Origin: Caldisericia bacterium
GTDB lineage: Bacteria; Caldisericota; Caldisericia; JAAYUI01
Length of the DNA: 64,000 nt
Assembly: GCA_017992475.1 (NCBI GenBank)
Contig: JAGOOO010000004.1
Location: 1 to 64,000, forward strand
Direction: 5' to 3'
Each line of letters begins with the position of its first letter. Positions within the stretch are counted from its first letter, which is position 1. The notes under the pieces were generated by a model. That model had not been told where the DNA came from, did not search any database, and saw nothing but the letters and a program-made list of their open reading frames with translations. Of this stretch, positions 9,552 to 17,519 are shown piece by piece. A program made the position numbers and the translations under genes.

Positions 9552-9743
9552 GATTGCAATGTATAACCATGACTAATAAATTGTGGATAAAAAATATAAA
9601 TTAATTGTGCTCATATTGTTAAATATAAAGTATTATTAGTTAAATCCAGTGCTTTTCTGTGATAAATTAATTTTCACTTATAAAACAAACAAATTGTGCA
9701 ATCATGATGACTTTTAAATATGCTTCAAAAAATCTTCTTTGCA
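9552..9743. other. AT-rich intergenic stretch
   Basis: Very AT-rich sequence after the stop of the beta-propeller gene, with no open frame of note and no RNA gene that I can recognise. The whole gap to the next gene is about 420 bases; its right part holds the two inverted repeats listed separately. Confidence 0.5.
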
Positions 9744-9779
9744 CATTGCAAAAATATTTAGATTTTTGCAATGTTTTTT
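9744..9779 (+). terminator. Intrinsic terminator after beta-propeller gene
   Basis: The arms cattgcaaaaat (9744-9755) and atttttgcaatg (9762-9773) pair perfectly over 12 bp around a 6-base loop, followed by TTTTTTC. It is AT-rich but has the layout of a rho-independent terminator reading rightwards, about 190 bases after the stop codon at 9551. Confidence 0.55.
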
Positions 9780-9853
9780 CACCATCTTGAATTTGGTGCA
9801 GTAAAATTACACTTATAATCAAAATCAAATGGGTCCGGCTTGATAGGGGGACA

Positions 9854-9885
9854 AGATAAACCTTTTACTTTCTGAGGGTTTATCT
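9854..9885. promoter_or_regulatory. Inverted repeat upstream of M1 peptidase gene
   Basis: agataaacc (9854-9862) and ggtttatct (9877-9885) are a perfect 9-bp inverted repeat with a 14-base spacer, about 95 bases before the M1-type gene. It is followed by atttt, so it could be a weak terminator, or an operator. Nothing in the sequence decides between them. Confidence 0.35.
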
Positions 9886-9978
9886 ATTTTGCCAAAAAAC
9901 AAAGAACCAATTTTGTATACATTTTGTAAACAACCTGAGCACCAGAAAACCATTACTATTCTATAGAGGAGGTTGATG

Positions 9979-12900
9979 ATGCGCAGAAGACTGATTTCGA
10001 TTGTATTAGTCCTTTATCTTCTTGTTCCACAATTTATTACAACAGCTGTACAATCCAAGGATAATGAAGGTCTATGGATTGAGGGAACCCAGCAAAACCC
10101 AAGACCAACAAATGGCGTAGCAACAATAAAAGGTTTCACCGGAAAAGTCACTGTCACCGAATCATCCTATGAATTTGACCTCATCTGCGAACTGGTGTGT
10201 GAAACACCTGTTGACAAAATGCAATGGTACGTTGCGACATCGGAACTGGCAATAAAGAGGGCAACACTTGACGACAGAGAAATAAAATCCCGAAGTGATA
10301 AAGGCAATTTCTTCCTTGAATTCCCTCAAAAAATGCAAACCGGCGCGCACAAGCTAAGATTCATCTACGATGGAACAATGAATTACGCGAGTCCAGAGGG
10401 TATAAGAACACAGATATTTACAAATGGCTACCATTTTCACTGCTATAATGCATGGTATCCAATGTCAGACAGCATTTCCACAGATAAACAGGTGACATTC
10501 GATCTTGACGTCAAAATACCCTCCCACTGGTTTCTGCTGGGGAGTTTTGTGCCAAAAGAATACCGCGATAAACCAAAAAGCGATGGGAAGTACAAGGTTG
10601 AGATAAAAACCGAGAACATATATGCCGCAAAGCTGGTTGGCGGAGACTACATAGTTTTCAAGGAAGAGGGGGAGAAGTATGCTGTAAGAGTCTACGGTTT
10701 CAGGGGTGGCAATACTTCTTTCAAAACCATATTGAAAACTGCAAAATCAACTGCTGACTTTTTCGGGCAATACTACAACAAGCCCTGTGAAAACGACTAT
10801 TTCGTAGCTGCACAAACAGGCAGAAGGGGCAATGGTCAGGGGCTGGATGGCGGATGGGTCATAGACTCCCCATACCTCAACGAAGAGTCATTTGCTCCGG
10901 ATTTTCTGGCCCATGAGTGTGCCCATTTGTCGTGGTTTGGTGGCAACGGCATCATACCCAATCCAAAGGTACACCCAGATCAAAGAGTGCTTTCGGAAGC
11001 CTTTGCTGAATTCTCAGCAATTCTCTATTGCGATTCATTGTCTCCAGAGCAAGGGCAGGCAAAACTGAAAAGTGTAAGGGATATTTACTTCAAAAATAAA
11101 AAAGATTATGAGCCGCCACTTTCAAGCACTGCATGCGAATGGGTCGACTATATCGTCTACCAGAAGGGTGCACTTGTTGTTTGGGCACTTAAGGGAAAAC
11201 TGGGCGATGATGTGTTCAAAAGTGCAATGCAGGAGTTTATGAAAAAATATGATTCTTCAAAACAAGCCCCAGGCGAAGGCCCTACTTTGAAAGACTTGAA
11301 AGCTACGCTCGAAGAGGTGTCAGGAGTTGATATGACTGATTTCTGGTCAGTATTTTTCAATTCACCAAAATTGGTGTCCACATCATTCGGCCTCCTGAGG
11401 GAAAACAAGGATGGAAAAATCATTGATACTCTTAGCCTTAAAAACAACGATTCAACAGAGTGTCCAACACGCTTCATGGTATACTATGTCGATGGAGAAA
11501 GCCAGAGCTTTGTTCTGTCAGGCAAAACAAAACTGTATCAGCTACCCAAAATGGCAACAGGGATCGTTTTTACGGATTACAACGGGATCATACCAATGGA
11601 TGACGATCGCGTACACAGCATGTCTACTGCGAACATCATATCCTTGCTTAAGTGGCAAAAACCTCTTGTATGCTATGAGCCTGGTGATGGCGAAGATGTA
11701 ATGAAAAGGGCCGAAGCATGGGTGCAAAAATATGGTGGGGAAAGCGTTACATCCAATTTCGCAGGAAGCACTAAAAAACCCGTTATCCTAGTCGGGCCAA
11801 CACCACAGCTGAAAGTGCTTGGAAGCGCAAAGCTCGGCAACAGAATGGTGAAAATACAGAACGATTCGATTGTCTGGCGAGGAAAACAGATCATGGGAGA
11901 GTTTGATGGCATACAGGTTTTCTACGACGAGGCAGAACCCGCAAAAACCTATATACTGGACAATGGACTAGGGGATTTGCCAGAAAACCTTGCCTACGCT
12001 GGTATCTTCACAAGAAGAGACAAGGGGTGTATGCTGTCGTTCAATCTCGAAAAACCTGGCATACCAATGGCCACACTTGGAGAAAACATACTTGATCCAC
12101 CCTGGATGCAAAAAACAGTCGAATTGGATAGCTTCAAACAAACTTTCACCATCAACTCGAAGAGGGAATACAAGGCCGCGTGGAAAGGATTTGATAGAGA
12201 CAGCTTCACATTCAAGGAGATGACCCAAACCATAAAACCCGGCCAGAACAATATCAACATAGAGCTGGATACAAGGGGTGGGAAGTGCGCATTCGAGATC
12301 GAACATTCATCAGCATTCTGTTACGAGAAATGGTGCTTCGGCCTCCAGACTGCATCAAACGAGTGTCCATTGCCAGAACTGCAGGCACCAAAGAGCTCCC
12401 AAAATTCTGACTGGAAAGTATCTTTCAACCAGAATATCAATTATTCATACAGCCTCGACGGTGCAAAGGGCTCGGACTGGATACAGGGAAGGGAACTCAT
12501 CCTCTCTGGCCTGCAAAAAAGCAAGCATGAACTCAAAATAATCTTTGCCTGCAAAGGTGGGGCACTTTCTGAAATACAGACAGCAAATTTTGCAACCGGA
12601 GTGACGCCACCAAAGGTAACCATAAACTCTGGGGTCATTGTCCAGAAGAAGGGTGAGATTATTTTAAGCGGAAAGGCCGATCCAGGCGCCAAACTGTCCT
12701 TCAAAACACCGCAAGGAAAGGAGCTTGTTGCGGATATTTCTCAGAAAGATGACGGCGCATTCACCGCAACAATAAAAGAAACAGAGACCCTGACAGAAAT
12801 AATTGTCACTTCAACGGATGAAAACGGGCTTTCTGCAACTGCCAGAGTGACGGTCACAAAATATGTTATGGTGACAATGCAGATCGGCTCAAAAACTGCC

Positions 12901-13245
12901 ACCTCCGATGATGGAACAACGTACACACTTGATGTTCCACCAATGATCCTCGCCGGCTCGACATTTGTCCCCATGAGGTTCATCGGCGAAAGACTTTCTG
13001 CCGAGATCACATGGGTCGCATCCGAGAAGAAGGTCATCTACAAACTTGGCAAAACCATCGTCGAGATATGGATCGGGAAGAAAGAGGCGAAAATCAACGG
13101 CGCTGAATACAAACTCGCTTCCCCGCCGGTCATCGTATCAGGCAAAACGCTGGTTCCACTAAGATTTGTCGCCGAGGCGCTTGGCGCAAAGGTCACATGG
13201 CAGGGGGAAACAAAAACAATCATCATCGAATACCCAAACTTATAA
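9979..13245 (+). CDS. Secreted M1-type metallopeptidase with C-terminal stalk domains
   Basis: 1088 residues from ATG 9979, which lies 6 bases after GAGGAGG; ATG 9976 is too close to it. A signal peptide comes first. The gluzincin zinc motif HECAH (about residue 312) follows LAHE, and SEAFAEF about 23 residues later supplies the third ligand, in place of the usual 18-residue spacing to NEGFA. This is an M1 aminopeptidase-like catalytic core that looks intact. An Ig-like domain (about 870-955) leads into two copper-amine-oxidase-like stalk motifs (VPMRFIGERLSAEITW and VPLRFVAEALGAKVTW) at the C-terminus. It is probably cell-surface bound and degrades peptides outside the cell. A diverged homologue without the zinc site is at 20768-23500. 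Confidence 0.83.
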   Translation: MRRRLISIVLVLYLLVPQFITTAVQSKDNEGLWIEGTQQNPRPTNGVATIKGFTGKVTVTESSYEFDLICELVCETPVDKMQWYVATSELAIKRATLDDREIKSRSDKGNFFLEFPQKMQTGAHKLRFIYDGTMNYASPEGIRTQIFTNGYHFHCYNAWYPMSDSISTDKQVTFDLDVKIPSHWFLLGSFVPKEYRDKPKSDGKYKVEIKTENIYAAKLVGGDYIVFKEEGEKYAVRVYGFRGGNTSFKTILKTAKSTADFFGQYYNKPCENDYFVAAQTGRRGNGQGLDGGWVIDSPYLNEESFAPDFLAHECAHLSWFGGNGIIPNPKVHPDQRVLSEAFAEFSAILYCDSLSPEQGQAKLKSVRDIYFKNKKDYEPPLSSTACEWVDYIVYQKGALVVWALKGKLGDDVFKSAMQEFMKKYDSSKQAPGEGPTLKDLKATLEEVSGVDMTDFWSVFFNSPKLVSTSFGLLRENKDGKIIDTLSLKNNDSTECPTRFMVYYVDGESQSFVLSGKTKLYQLPKMATGIVFTDYNGIIPMDDDRVHSMSTANIISLLKWQKPLVCYEPGDGEDVMKRAEAWVQKYGGESVTSNFAGSTKKPVILVGPTPQLKVLGSAKLGNRMVKIQNDSIVWRGKQIMGEFDGIQVFYDEAEPAKTYILDNGLGDLPENLAYAGIFTRRDKGCMLSFNLEKPGIPMATLGENILDPPWMQKTVELDSFKQTFTINSKREYKAAWKGFDRDSFTFKEMTQTIKPGQNNINIELDTRGGKCAFEIEHSSAFCYEKWCFGLQTASNECPLPELQAPKSSQNSDWKVSFNQNINYSYSLDGAKGSDWIQGRELILSGLQKSKHELKIIFACKGGALSEIQTANFATGVTPPKVTINSGVIVQKKGEIILSGKADPGAKLSFKTPQGKELVADISQKDDGAFTATIKETETLTEIIVTSTDENGLSATARVTVTKYVMVTMQIGSKTATSDDGTTYTLDVPPMILAGSTFVPMRFIGERLSAEITWVASEKKVIYKLGKTIVEIWIGKKEAKINGAEYKLASPPVIVSGKTLVPLRFVAEALGAKVTWQGETKTIIIEYPNL

Positions 13246-13266
13246 CCAACAGCAAACAAATGCAGG

Positions 13267-13272
13267 TATAAT
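13267..13272 (+). promoter_or_regulatory. -10 box of a leaderless gene
   Basis: A perfect TATAAT at 13267-13272 ends 7 bases before the ATG at 13280. With the usual -10 to start-site distance, transcription begins at or within a base of the ATG. No Shine-Dalgarno sequence is present and the -35 region is weak. Confidence 0.55.
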
Positions 13273-13279
13273 TGCAGAC

Positions 13280-13939
13280 ATGGCACTATTCGACAGCTTT
13301 GCTTTAGATTATGATTCATTTTTTGCAACAAAACTTGGGAAAGCAATACTTTTGGCCGAGGCATCAGCAATAATGAAGGCCATCAGGCCACAAAAAGACC
13401 TTGAGTGCCTCGATGCAGGTTGCGGGACTGGCATTTTCACAAGTTTGTTGGCAAAATCAGGAATGAAGGTCACAGGCATCGATGAATCAACAAAGATGCT
13501 TGATGCGGCCTCAAAAAAACCCGAGCTAGCAAGCACAAGGTTGGTAAATGGCAAACTGACCGAACTCCCTTTTGAAAACATGGCCTTTGACAGGGTCCTC
13601 TGCTCGTTTGCGCTCGAGTTTGTGGATGACCAGGATCAAGCGGCAAAAGAAACCTGGAGGATCCTGAGACCGAATGGCATTGCCGCAATCGTGGTTCTTA
13701 ACCCGGACAGCCCATGGGCAAAAACCAGGGAAGGGGTCGAGGTCTACAAAACCGCAAAATACCTGACATTCTCAAAGCTACAAGACTTTTTGCCAGGATT
13801 GGCCAGCATTTCTACCTGCGTCCACTTCCTCCCAACAGATAATTGCTGTTTTGGGGCAAAAGAGGCCTGGGGGAACATCAAGGGGAGCAAGAAGGGGGCA
13901 GCGATTGTGGCCAGCTTCAGAAAAACGGTGCAAAAATGA
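13280..13939 (+). CDS. Class I SAM-dependent methyltransferase
   Basis: 219 residues from ATG 13280 (MALFDSFALDYDSFF). The SAM-binding motif I is CLDAGCGTGIFTSLLAKSG, the acidic loop VTGIDESTKML follows, and LPFENMAFDRVLCSFALEFV matches motif II and post-II of the UbiE/Methyltransf_11 group. A small-molecule substrate is likely but not identifiable. The frame is open further upstream, but that part overlaps the M1 gene and carries no start with a ribosome-binding site; the TATAAT 7 bases ahead of this ATG decides the start. The stop overlaps the start of the YkoF-like gene (ATGA), so the two are translated together. Confidence 0.85.
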   Translation: MALFDSFALDYDSFFATKLGKAILLAEASAIMKAIRPQKDLECLDAGCGTGIFTSLLAKSGMKVTGIDESTKMLDAASKKPELASTRLVNGKLTELPFENMAFDRVLCSFALEFVDDQDQAAKETWRILRPNGIAAIVVLNPDSPWAKTREGVEVYKTAKYLTFSKLQDFLPGLASISTCVHFLPTDNCCFGAKEAWGNIKGSKKGAAIVASFRKTVQK

Positions 13940-14175
13940 AAGTCATGATACAGGTTTCAGTTTACCCGCTGGGGACAGAAAAAATCGGCGAGAGGGTCAT
14001 GGAGGCAATCCAGGCAATCTCCGGCATGGGGCTCGAGACATTCACAAACCCGATGTCAACAACGATCTCTTGCGAGCTGGAGGATGGCCTTGAGGCGCTG
14101 GAAAAGATGTACAGAGCCATCGGGCAGGACGGCAAGGCAATAATGAACGTCACCGTTTCAAACGCCTGCGGGTAA
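13936..14175 (+). CDS. YkoF-like/thiamine-binding small protein
   Basis: 79 residues. The opening MIQVSVYPLGTEKIGERV, the central METFTNPMST-like segment (ETFTNPMSTTISCELEDG) and the length match the single-domain YkoF/MTH1187-type fold that binds thiamine or hydroxymethylpyrimidine in the better known members. This is a family assignment by pattern, so ligand binding is inference. It starts in an ATGA overlap with the methyltransferase gene, which suggests a joint role, although nothing links that enzyme to thiamine directly. Confidence 0.65.
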   Translation: MKVMIQVSVYPLGTEKIGERVMEAIQAISGMGLETFTNPMSTTISCELEDGLEALEKMYRAIGQDGKAIMNVTVSNACG

Positions 14176-14392
14176 GATATTATTATCGTTGCTTGAAATA
14201 ATTATTTTTTAATTGTTAACTTTTTAAAACTGGAATCTTCATCAAAGCTTCTTCTTTGCATGCTTTATTAATCATAAACATATATCAGCACCCATAACCA
14301 CTGTATCAGTGAGCAGTTCTCCTTTATCAAGCATGGACTCTCCAACAAGCAAATGTAAACAAATCAAGTATAGCAATATATTTTTTATAGCA

Positions 14393-14398
14393 TATAAT
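14393..14398 (+). promoter_or_regulatory. Candidate -10 box of fasciclin gene
   Basis: TATAAT at 14393-14398 in an AT-rich gap (14176-14448) would start a transcript near 14405 with a leader of about 44 bases, ending in the ribosome-binding site GAGAGAGG. The -35 region is poor (TAGCAA at a 16-base spacing). Nothing else is visible in the gap. Confidence 0.4.
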
Positions 14399-14448
14399 AA
14401 TTAATATTAAAAAAGATATCAGTAAAGAGGTATCGGAGAGAGGTTTAG

Positions 14449-14850
14449 ATGTCTAACATAATAGAAACAGCAACAAAAGCAGGGAATTTCAAAACACTCG
14501 TTGAGGCAGTGAAAACGGCAGGTTTAGACAATACGCTTGCAGGCCCGGGGCCATTCACAGTTTTTGCCCCAACTGACGAGGCATTTGCAAAATTGCCGAA
14601 AGGAACAGTTGAGAGCCTTCTGAAAGATCCAACGCAACTTAAGAAAATATTGACCTATCATGTTGTTTCTGGAAAACATGATTCACACGAAATTGCGAAG
14701 GTTGAAACGCTCAAAACTGTTGAAGGACAAAACATCCACATCCACACAAAAGATGGGGTAAAGGTCAATGACGCGCATGTTGTCAAGGCAGATATTGCCA
14801 GCGACAACGGTTTGATCCACGCCATTGACACGGTGATCATGCCCAAATAG
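14449..14850 (+). CDS. Fasciclin (FAS1) domain protein
   Basis: 133 residues, a single FAS1 domain. The conserved H1 box is [15 protein letters not shown] (about residues 42-56) and the YH motif appears in ILTYHVVSG. The C-terminal [15 protein letters not shown] is the H2 box. FAS1 domains mediate adhesion or ligand binding outside cells, and most bacterial members have a signal peptide. This one starts directly with [17 protein letters not shown], the domain's first helix, and has no signal peptide, so it should stay in the cytosol. The start is supported by the GAGAGAGG ribosome-binding site. A good terminator follows, so the gene is a single transcription unit. Confidence 0.92.
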   Translation: MSNIIETATKAGNFKTLVEAVKTAGLDNTLAGPGPFTVFAPTDEAFAKLPKGTVESLLKDPTQLKKILTYHVVSGKHDSHEIAKVETLKTVEGQNIHIHTKDGVKVNDAHVVKADIASDNGLIHAIDTVIMPK

Positions 14851-14899
14851 TTTTAGTTTTTGCTTTAGTTTGTGCATGTGCATCTGTGCATCTTTTTGA

Positions 14900-14933
14900 A
14901 AAGGCCGTCGTTTTTTGACGGCCTTTATTTTTG
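14900..14933 (+). terminator. Intrinsic terminator of fasciclin gene
   Basis: aaaggccgtc (14900-14909) and gacggccttt (14917-14926) form a 10-bp perfect stem with a 7-base loop, followed by ATTTTT. It stands about 50 bases after the stop codon. Confidence 0.85.
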
Positions 14934-15014
14934 GCAATTCCAAACAAACGCCTGCGGGTAATATTCACTGCAATAGGAATTTTTCCTCTTCTTCCCAATA
15001 CCATCAAAATACAT

Positions 15015-15020
15015 TACAAT
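15015..15020 (+). promoter_or_regulatory. -10 box of a leaderless (frameshifted) gene
   Basis: TACAAT at 15015-15020 followed by AAAAAT and ATG at 15027. The same TATAAT-six-bases-start arrangement is found before the other members of this protein family. Confidence 0.5.
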
Positions 15021-15026
15021 AAAAAT

Positions 15027-15463
15027 ATGGGGCGCATAGGAGATTTGATTTTAGGCACTTATGGGGTTTTGATGGTTATGGTGACAACACCTTTCCTCAA
15101 TATGGTTGCTCTCGATTCATCAGGTTCAATGCATAGTGAAAACTATCTTTTCTTGTCAATCTCTCTTATCGTGATGTATTTTTCACATTTTTATCTGTAC
15201 AAGGTATTTTTCGGGGTGAAAAAGGGGCTGATCGTATTCCATTCTATCGCAAAAGATGGTTTGCAAAAACAATCGCTGGTTTCATTTCCATATTTGTCTA
15301 CTCATTTGTGATTTCCCCATTGTATCATCGAGAATACCACATATATTCGTATTTTGATGTTGAATATTCATTAACAACATTTGTGGTATTCATGTTTTTT
15401 TTCATGCTATTTTATGTAGTTTTCGGAGAATTGCTTTATGAATGTGTTGGAGACAAAAACTAA
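15027..15463 (+). pseudogene. Small membrane protein family, copy 1, frameshifted
   Basis: The frame from ATG 15027 encodes MGRIGDLILGTYGVLMVMV and continues with two hydrophobic segments to about 15220. There it leaves the family pattern and would stop at 15311. A single-base shift inside the run AAAAAGGGG (15218-15225) restores the family sequence in another frame (PFYRKRWFAKTIAGFISIF, then two more hydrophobic segments, ending FGELLYECVGDKN) to a TAA at 15461-15463. The conserved PFYxxRWF block is shared with the copies at 56420 and 56932. It is either a pseudogene or a homopolymer error in the sequence. Unfolded length would be about 145 residues. Function unknown. Confidence 0.7.
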
Positions 15464-15536
15464 AATGATATTTTCAATTTGACCTGACTTAGAAGGATTA
15501 CCCCATCAAATGTTTATCCAGTTTGATAATATGTGC

Positions 15537-15542
15537 TATAAT
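15537..15542 (+). promoter_or_regulatory. Extended -10 box of a leaderless gene
   Basis: TGC-TATAAT (TATAAT at 15537-15542) is followed by AAAAAT and a GTG at 15549. The TGn extension may make up for the lack of a clear -35 box. It implies transcription starting at the GTG. Confidence 0.55.
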
Positions 15543-15548
15543 AAAAAT

Positions 15549-16037
15549 GTGGGATTCATAAAAAGGAACGTCCTAGGTTTTTTTGGAATTATAGCCGTGA
15601 TGCTAGCCTTGCCTTATTTTAATGAAATTTTCCTCGAAACAAGTTGCACCCTAAAACCATTTATCCCAAGAAACCTCATTTTCTCGGCATTGCTGGTGAT
15701 TTTATATTTCTCGCACTATTACCTTTTCAGGATGATCTTCCGATTCAAGAACGAGAAAGCTCGTCCACATTTTTATCATATAATATGGAAAACAATCGCC
15801 GGTTTGACTGCAATATCTTTCTACTCATTTGTGGTTCTTCAGATGAACTACAGTTTGGGAACAATATACAGCATGAATGGAAGTCCAGACAATCTATTCC
15901 ATCCTTATAGCCTAGGTTTCTTTGATTTGGGATTGGCTCTTTATGGATTGTTTATGCTTGCATATTTCTTTCTAGTATTTTTTGTGTTTTTTCCAGAATT
16001 ATTTTACAGATGTATGCAGACCAATCCCCAGCAGTAG
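15549..16037 (+). CDS. Small membrane protein family, copy 2
   Basis: 162 residues from GTG 15549, with four hydrophobic segments. It aligns by eye with copies 1, 3, 4 and 5: an N-terminal helix, a helix ending in YLFRMIFRFK, a charged turn with HFYHIIWKTIAGLTAISFYSF (the counterpart of PFYSRRWFIKLVCGF), and a last helix with ELFYRCM. It belongs to no family I recognise. The frame is open upstream to 15510, but the TATAAT six bases ahead of the GTG and the alignment to the other copies set the start. The last 39 bases overlap the end of the convergent esterase gene. Confidence 0.7.
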   Translation: MGFIKRNVLGFFGIIAVMLALPYFNEIFLETSCTLKPFIPRNLIFSALLVILYFSHYYLFRMIFRFKNEKARPHFYHIIWKTIAGLTAISFYSFVVLQMNYSLGTIYSMNGSPDNLFHPYSLGFFDLGLALYGLFMLAYFFLVFFVFFPELFYRCMQTNPQQ

Positions 16038-17237
16038 CATCATATCCTTCAAATCAATCAGCCCATCTGAATTCAAATCGGCCATCGGGTTCCACCACTC
16101 CGGCCCGGGCGAGCCGTCCATTCCGGCACCCACAGAGCTGCTCTGTTTGCACATCAGGACAAAGTCCCTCAGGTTGACCCTTCCATCGACGTCCAGGTCG
16201 CCTTTTAGCGCTGGCTCCAAATAACGAAAGAACTGCGCGGCAATCACCCAGCGTATCCTCGCCAGCGGAGGACTGATTTTCAGGTAACCAGGGTACGGCG
16301 TGAACTGGTGCTCTGCGTTCTTGACCTTTATCAGCGCGCATGTGGCGCCGACCTGTTTCAATTTTCTCGCGAACAGCTCACCCTGAAGATACAGGATTGC
16401 CGAGTCATTTTCGCCGTGGATTATCAGCTCTGGTGGGTCATCTTTATCGGCATAGGTGACAGGCGACGCATTGATGGCCCTTTCCGGGCAGGCCTTGGGC
16501 TTGCATCCAAGCAGTTCCTCAGTTATACCCCTCCAGCCATTTTCGCCTACTGGCTGGGTAAGGTCGGTTGGGCCATACAGTTCTACAACACACTGGGGTT
16601 TGCTTGAGATTCCCGGGAGGCCCGGGCCCTCAAGCCCGTCTTTTTCGTCGGCCGTTCCAAGGAAAGCAACCAGGTGGCCGCCTGCAGAATGGCCCCAGAC
16701 ACCAATCCGGTTCGGATCAATGCCGAATTTCTTCGCGTTTTTGCGAAGATAACGGATCGCAAGCTTGCAGTCATTGATCTGTGCAGGGTGCTTCGCCTGC
16801 TGGGAGAGCCTGTAATCGACGCTTGCTATTGCAAAACCCATCTGGTACAGGAGTTTGCGTTCGACCCTGATTGTGTTGTAGATTCCATACCTGTTGCCGC
16901 TCCGCCAGCCACCGCCGTGGAAGTAAACTGCAATCGGGACTGTCTGGCCCCTGCATGCTTTTGGCTTTATGACATCAAGCTGGAGCGAAAGGCCGGCCTC
17001 TTTGCCAAACACCTCTCCGCGCCAAATGTCCAGCGCCGGCTCCGGTGCGCCAAGCGAGGGAGGGATGGGGCCAGGAACAATCCTATCGCCGAGTTTCCAG
17101 ATTTTATTCTGTGTTTCTTTTGGGGCTGGTTTGGCAATATCTTTTTTTGAAACCGGAGGAGCAATACAAATGCCGGAGTTTGCCGGCACAGCCAATACCA
17201 TCAATCCACAAATCAAAAAAGCAAGAATCCTTTTCAC
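15999..17237 (-). CDS. Secreted alpha/beta-hydrolase (esterase) with C-terminal dockerin
   Basis: 412 residues from GTG 17237, which gives a clean signal peptide (VKRILAFLICGLMVLAVPANSG). The frame is open 27 codons further, but that stretch overlaps the promoter. The catalytic region has the oxyanion-hole motif YFHGGGWRSGN and the nucleophile elbow GVWGHSAGGHLVAF; later DDPPELIIHGENDSA and EHQFTPY supply the Asp and His of a hormone-sensitive-lipase/BD-FAE type carboxylesterase. The C-terminal 65 residues contain two Ca-binding loops (GDLDVDGRVNLRD and ADLNSDGLIDLKD), a type I dockerin. It should be exported and dock to a cohesin, but no cohesin gene is in the window. Transcription is probably leaderless. 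Confidence 0.88.
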   Translation of the reverse strand: MKRILAFLICGLMVLAVPANSGICIAPPVSKKDIAKPAPKETQNKIWKLGDRIVPGPIPPSLGAPEPALDIWRGEVFGKEAGLSLQLDVIKPKACRGQTVPIAVYFHGGGWRSGNRYGIYNTIRVERKLLYQMGFAIASVDYRLSQQAKHPAQINDCKLAIRYLRKNAKKFGIDPNRIGVWGHSAGGHLVAFLGTADEKDGLEGPGLPGISSKPQCVVELYGPTDLTQPVGENGWRGITEELLGCKPKACPERAINASPVTYADKDDPPELIIHGENDSAILYLQGELFARKLKQVGATCALIKVKNAEHQFTPYPGYLKISPPLARIRWVIAAQFFRYLEPALKGDLDVDGRVNLRDFVLMCKQSSSVGAGMDGSPGPEWWNPMADLNSDGLIDLKDMMLLLGIGLHTSVK

Positions 17238-17244
17238 GAGGGTG

Positions 17245-17250
17245 ATTATA
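17245..17250 (-). promoter_or_regulatory. -10 box of leaderless esterase gene
   Basis: On the minus strand TATAAT (17250-17245) is followed by CACCCTC and then GTG at 17237. The 7-base spacing puts the transcription start at the start codon. There is no Shine-Dalgarno sequence. Confidence 0.5.
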
Positions 17251-17353
17251 AGAAAAAATGTTAAAAAATCATCGAAAACCTGGTTATGCCAAATTAGGAA
17301 TATTACATCTCTAATCAAATGAAAAGTAGATAATAATACCTTATTGGTTATAA

Positions 17354-17383
17354 ATATTTGCTATTCACTCTAATAGCAAATAT
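17354..17383. repeat. 12-bp inverted repeat in intergenic region
   Basis: atatttgctatt (17354-17365) and aatagcaaatat (17372-17383) pair perfectly around a 6-base loop, upstream of the esterase promoter. No T-run follows on either side, so an operator or a processed hairpin is more likely than a terminator. Confidence 0.4.
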
Positions 17384-17461
17384 AAATTCTATGATAACAT
17401 TATTAGTTACATAAGATATCTATAAGTAATTATTAGATGAAATATCTTGTCTAAAATAATT

Positions 17462-17504
17462 TATATCTCCTTATATGATATAAATCAGCATATAAGGAGA
17501 TATA
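17462..17504 (-). terminator. Hairpin downstream of gatD, probable terminator
   Basis: tatatctccttatatg (17462-17477) and catataaggagatata (17489-17504) are perfect 16-bp arms around an 11-base loop, just beyond the gatD stop at 17520. On the minus strand AAATTATTTT follows; on the plus strand TTTTGCTTTTTT follows, so it could act in both directions. The surrounding 200 bases are extremely AT-rich and hold no gene. Confidence 0.5.
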
Positions 17505-17519
17505 TTTTGCTTTTTTGCG

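Noticed and set aside
15215-15235. Programmed frameshift in copy 1 of the small membrane family
   Set aside because: No stimulatory structure or internal RBS is seen, and the four other copies are uninterrupted; a mutation or sequencing error is simpler.
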